DNA from: an uncultured Oscillospiraceae bacterium
Lineage (GTDB): Bacteria > Bacillota > Clostridia > Oscillospirales > Acutalibacteraceae
Length of the DNA: 9,477 nucleotides
Direction of reading: 5' to 3'
Assembly (NCBI GenBank): GCA_905203795.1
Contig: CAJKXG010000034.1
Coordinates: 1 to 9,477, forward strand
Within the stretch, counting starts at the first letter, position 1; each line of letters starts with the position of its first letter. The notes under the pieces were generated by a model. The model ran no database searches. It was not told the origin of the DNA and was given only the letters and a program-made list of their open reading frames with translations. Made by a program: the position numbers and the translations under genes. Shown here piece after piece: positions 6,865 through 9,477 of the stretch.

Positions 6865-7932
6865 ATGCAATCCCGTCATCTCATCGACCTATCCGATTTT
6901 ACCCCCGCCGAATGGGAGGAGATCACCGCGCTGGCATGCGATATCCGCACCCATTTGGACGATTACTACGACAGGTGCCGCGGCAAAATCCTCGCTACGC
7001 TGTTTTACGAGCCGTCCACCCGCACGCAAATGTCGTTCCAGACCGCCATGCTGCGGCTGGGCGGGCGCATCATCGGCTTTGACAACCCCAACAATTCCTC
7101 CGTCGCCAAGGGCGAATGCCTGAAGGACACCGTGCGGGTGGTCAGCGGCTACGCCGACCTCATCGCGATGCGGCATCCCGTCGCCGGCTCGGCCAAGGCG
7201 GCGTCGCTGTATTCGCGCGTGCCGATCATCAACGCAGGCGACGGCGGACATCTGCACCCGACGCAAACGCTGACCGATCTCGTGACGCTGCGCAACGAAA
7301 AGGGCAGCTTCAACGGGCTGTGCATCGGGCTGTGCGGCGACCTCAAAAACGGCCGCACCGTACACTCACTCATCAAAACGATGGCGGCGTTCCCCGACAA
7401 CACCTTTGTGCTGATCTCCACGCCGTACCTCGGCGTGCCGCAATACATCAAGGATTATCTCTCGGCGGCGGGATGCCGTTGGACGGAATGCGACAACCTC
7501 ACCGAAGCGATGCCGCTGCTGGATGTGCTGTACATGACCCGCATCCAGCGTGAACGGTTTGCATCGGAGGAAGAGTATCAGCGGCAAAAGGGCGTGTATG
7601 TTCTGGACGCCGCCAAAATGCGCCGCGGCAAAAAGGATCTGGTGGTGCTGCACCCGCTGCCGCGCGTGGACGAGATTGCCTACGCCGTGGACGACGATCC
7701 GCGTGCCAAATATTTTGAGCAGACGGAATACGGGCTGTATGCGCGCATGGCGCTGATGATAAAGATGCTGGAACCGCACAAGCATATCGACGAGCTGCCG
7801 GCAGGAAGCGCGGCGGTGTGCGGCAACCCGCACTGCATCACCCACACCGAGCCGTATCTGCCGCATTTGTTCCGAAAGAGTGGTGATCTGCTTGTGTGCG
7901 GCTACTGTGACGAACGCACCCTGCTTCGCTGA
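6865..7932 (+). CDS. pyrB: Aspartate carbamoyltransferase with C-terminal PyrI-like zinc-binding domain
   Basis: Catalyses carbamoyl phosphate plus aspartate to N-carbamoyl-aspartate, the committed step of pyrimidine synthesis, in the cytoplasm. The catalytic part covers residues 1 to ~304 and keeps the family motifs: FYEPSTRTQMSF with the carbamoyl-phosphate loop STRT at 51-54, SSVAKGE (Lys82), GGHLHPTQTLTD, GDLKNGRTVHSL, YMTRIQRERF and HPLPR at 263-267. The motifs are closest in wording to E. coli-type catalytic chains. After the usual end there is an extra ~50-residue tail with VCGNPHC (Cys319, Cys324) and VCGYC (Cys345, Cys348). This spacing and the wording CI-H-EP between the pairs match the zinc domain of the regulatory chain PyrI. 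The PyrI nucleotide-binding (allosteric) domain is missing. The start at 6865 is fixed by a strong ribosome binding site. The stop is 7 bases before the preferred start of the next gene. Confidence 0.95.
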   Translation: MQSRHLIDLSDFTPAEWEEITALACDIRTHLDDYYDRCRGKILATLFYEPSTRTQMSFQTAMLRLGGRIIGFDNPNNSSVAKGECLKDTVRVVSGYADLIAMRHPVAGSAKAASLYSRVPIINAGDGGHLHPTQTLTDLVTLRNEKGSFNGLCIGLCGDLKNGRTVHSLIKTMAAFPDNTFVLISTPYLGVPQYIKDYLSAAGCRWTECDNLTEAMPLLDVLYMTRIQRERFASEEEYQRQKGVYVLDAAKMRRGKKDLVVLHPLPRVDEIAYAVDDDPRAKYFEQTEYGLYARMALMIKMLEPHKHIDELPAGSAAVCGNPHCITHTEPYLPHLFRKSGDLLVCGYCDERTLLR

Positions 7933-7939
7933 ACCGCGT

Positions 7940-8482
7940 GTGCTGTGCATGCTCGGTTCGCCGCGGGCGGACGGGCTGTCTGCCGCGATGGCGGCGGCAG
8001 CCGAGCAGGCATTTGGCGTGCCGTTTGAGCGATACGACTGTTATGCGCAGCCGCCGCTCCCCTGTGACGATTGCCGTGCCTGCTACACGGCGGCGGCGTG
8101 CAGCAAACGTGATCTCGACGGATTTTATGCGATGCTGGAGCAGGCAGACGTGCTGATCTTCGCCACGCCGGTGTACAACCGCTCGTTTCCCGCACCGCTG
8201 AAAGCGTTGCTCGACCGCTTGCAGCGGTATTGGGCGGCACGCTTTATCCGCGGAGAAAAGCCGCCCATTGCGCGGCGCAAGTGCACGCTGTTGCTCACAG
8301 CAGGCGGCAGCGACCGTGGCGACGGCGAGCTATTGGACATGCAGCTTGCGCCGCTGCTGACGACGATCAACGCCGCCCCCGCCGTATCGGTGCATCTGCG
8401 CGGGAGCGATCGGCTGACCGCGCTGCCGGATGTCGCGCGGGAGCAGATCGAGCAGGCGGTTCACAAAATAATGGAAGAATAA
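7940..8482 (+). CDS. Flavodoxin-fold NAD(P)H-dependent FMN oxidoreductase family protein
   Basis: A ~180-residue flavodoxin-like protein. The N-terminal strand VLCMLGSPRADG is the FMN phosphate-binding type of this family. It is followed by a cysteine-rich segment PCDDCRACYTAAACSKRDLDGFY, then the family block ADVLIFATPVYNRSFPAPLKALLDR. These proteins bind FMN and reduce quinones, nitro compounds or unknown acceptors with NAD(P)H; the substrate here cannot be told. The start is uncertain. GTG at 7940 places the first strand at the N-terminus as in relatives and lies 7 bases after the pyrB stop, but it has no clear ribosome binding site, so it may rely on reinitiation by ribosomes ending pyrB. 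In-frame GTGs at 7880, 7883 and 7907 would overlap the end of pyrB and add up to 20 residues. The stop TAA overlaps the first bases of the terminator stem. Confidence 0.85.
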   Translation: MLCMLGSPRADGLSAAMAAAAEQAFGVPFERYDCYAQPPLPCDDCRACYTAAACSKRDLDGFYAMLEQADVLIFATPVYNRSFPAPLKALLDRLQRYWAARFIRGEKPPIARRKCTLLLTAGGSDRGDGELLDMQLAPLLTTINAAPAVSVHLRGSDRLTALPDVAREQIEQAVHKIMEE

Positions 8483-8509
8483 GAGCGGTCGGTTGACCGC
8501 TCTTTTTTT
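8481..8509 (+). terminator. Intrinsic terminator after the six-gene array
   Basis: A perfect inverted repeat AGAGCGGTC (8482-8490) and GACCGCTCT (8495-8503) with a GGTT loop, extended by A8481-T8504, leads directly into a run of seven T (8503-8509). The first bases overlap the TAA stop of the preceding gene. Read on the minus strand, the same stem is followed by TATTCTTCC, so it may stop the convergent gene only weakly. Confidence 0.93.
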
Positions 8510-8512
8510 GTG

Positions 8513-8540
8513 TAACGCCCCTGCTATGCAGGGGGCGTTA
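8513..8540. other. Second hairpin between the convergent genes
   Basis: TAACGCCCCTGC (8513-8524), loop TAT, then GCAGGGGGCGTTA (8528-8540) form a stable stem with one bulged G. It lies 5 bases from the stop of the minus-strand gene. Neither strand has a T run directly after it; on the minus strand it is followed by ACACAAAAAAA. It may protect the 3' end of the minus-strand transcript or act as a non-canonical terminator. Confidence 0.55.
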
Positions 8541-8545
8541 TGTCA

Positions 8546-9477
8546 TCAGCGGGATCGTTTGCCCGCCGCAGGCGCGGGGTCGTGGAGGACATGGCCGTCC
8601 ACGTCGTAGCGGGAACCGTGGCATGGACAATCCCATGTTTTTTCCTCGGCATTAAACCGTAACGGACATCCCATATGCCCGCAATACGGCTTGATCACAT
8701 GCAACCGCCCGTTTTCGTCGCGATACGCGCCGCGCCGATGCCCGCCAAGCTGCACGATGGCGCCCTCTCCCCGCTTCAGCGACGCCGCTGTGCGCGTGAC
8801 AGGACGCAGCAATCCCCCGACATAGCTGCCCACCATATCCAGATTCTGTACCGAAAAACTTTTTGCTTTTGCGGACAACGCCGCTCTCGACGGCGAAAAC
8901 AACGCCGCTTGCGGATGCGCCCGACCTGCCAGTGCCGCTGCGAAAATATCCGCCGCGATCATGCTGCCGGTCATCCCCCATTTGCCGAACCCGCTCGCCA
9001 GATACACCCGACCGCCGAGCGCATCGTCCAGCGCCGCATATCGCCCGATGACAGGCACGCCGTCGTGCGTCAAACAATCCTGTGCCGCCCACGCCTGCGG
9101 TGCGTAATTCGCGCATTTGGATTGGTGCGGATACGTCGGCAAGGATGCGCTCACCGCATCTGTGGGATCGGCGGTCGGCAATCGACCCGACTGGGGTGCG
9201 CCGTCGATTTCTCGTCCCGTCCACGCCTGCGGATACAGCCGCCGCGCCGCCCGCAACAGCCGCGCATAGTGCGCGCGATCGGTTTCGTGCCCCACCTTGT
9301 GCGCGCCGCCGCCCAAAATCACCCCGCCGTCGTATCCTCGCAGCGTGGTGACTGCTGCGCCCTCGTCCGCGCCCCAATAGATGTTTTTCAACGGCGGTGT
9401 ATTCGGCAACGCCACCAGATACGAACGCTGCTGCCACAAACGCGCATAATAGAAGCCGGATTTGTCCATAAACGGGA
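8546..9477 (-). CDS. FAD-dependent oxidoreductase with C-terminal Rieske [2Fe-2S] domain (N-terminus outside window)
   Basis: The frame stays open to the right edge, so the start and the N-terminal FAD Rossmann motif lie outside; about 310 residues of a family usually near 500 residues are present. The visible flavoenzyme part has APQAWAAQDCLTHDGVPVIG and LASGFGKWGMTGSMIAADI, which match the D-amino-acid-oxidase-like fold with the C-terminal FAD contacts. At the C-terminus a Rieske site is complete: Cys-x-His in YCGHMGC and Cys-x2-His in DCPCHGS, 15 residues apart (8618-8683). A further cysteine beside each ligand pair could form the stabilising disulfide. This is the architecture of B. subtilis YhfW-type proteins, whose substrate is not established to my knowledge. 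The gene converges on the + strand array and stops 63 bases from it. Confidence 0.92.
   Translation of the reverse strand, partial: PFMDKSGFYYARLWQQRSYLVALPNTPPLKNIYWGADEGAAVTTLRGYDGGVILGGGAHKVGHETDRAHYARLLRAARRLYPQAWTGREIDGAPQSGRLPTADPTDAVSASLPTYPHQSKCANYAPQAWAAQDCLTHDGVPVIGRYAALDDALGGRVYLASGFGKWGMTGSMIAADIFAAALAGRAHPQAALFSPSRAALSAKAKSFSVQNLDMVGSYVGGLLRPVTRTAASLKRGEGAIVQLGGHRRGAYRDENGRLHVIKPYCGHMGCPLRFNAEEKTWDCPCHGSRYDVDGHVLHDPAPAAGKRSR

Noticed and set aside
8652..9437. A second minus-strand frame of 261 residues within the FAD/Rieske gene
   Set aside because: It is an Arg/Gly/Ala-rich out-of-frame shadow; the other frame carries the Rieske and FAD-oxidoreductase motifs.

Overview
The window reads as a chromosomal piece of a GC-rich, low-GC-lineage-type (Firmicutes) bacterium, most likely a Clostridia/Oscillospirales (Ruminococcaceae-like) gut organism. 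This is inferred from the gene families: a short ThiI without a rhodanese domain next to a cysteine desulfurase, class B sortase domains, a SpoIID-type peptidoglycan enzyme, and Thr/Pro-rich extracellular linkers. No rRNA, tRNA, CRISPR, insertion sequence or phage gene was seen. Genes fill nearly the whole window, and no gene-free stretch reaches 300 bases.

Layout. Six genes run on the + strand: the 3' end of a cysteine desulfurase (2-364); a membrane-anchored class B sortase with an intact His-Cys-Arg active site (378-2063); thiI (2063-3244); a 1141-residue open frame fusing CinA, a transmembrane helix, a degenerate sortase domain, a Thr-rich linker and a SpoIID domain (3353-6778); pyrB with a C-terminal PyrI-like zinc domain (6865-7932); and a flavodoxin-fold NAD(P)H/FMN oxidoreductase (about 7940-8482). 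Gaps or overlaps are 13, -1, 108, 86 and 7 bases, so they could form one or two transcription units. A strong intrinsic terminator (8481-8509) ends the array. A convergent minus-strand gene (8546 to beyond the window end) encodes a FAD-dependent oxidoreductase with a C-terminal Rieske domain.

How the genes relate. Cysteine desulfurase plus ThiI is the known persulfide-to-tRNA 4-thiouridine (and possibly thiamine thiazole) route. CinA/PncC recycles pyridine nucleotides, and PyrB makes carbamoyl aspartate for pyrimidines. Interleaved with this housekeeping set are two paralogous membrane sortase-like proteins flanking thiI. They share a juxtamembrane motif. One is apparently active; the other has lost its catalytic His and Cys and is joined in frame to CinA inside the cell and to SpoIID outside. 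This arrangement, a cytoplasmic nucleotide enzyme tethered through a dead sortase to a cell-wall hydrolase domain, is the most unusual thing in the window.
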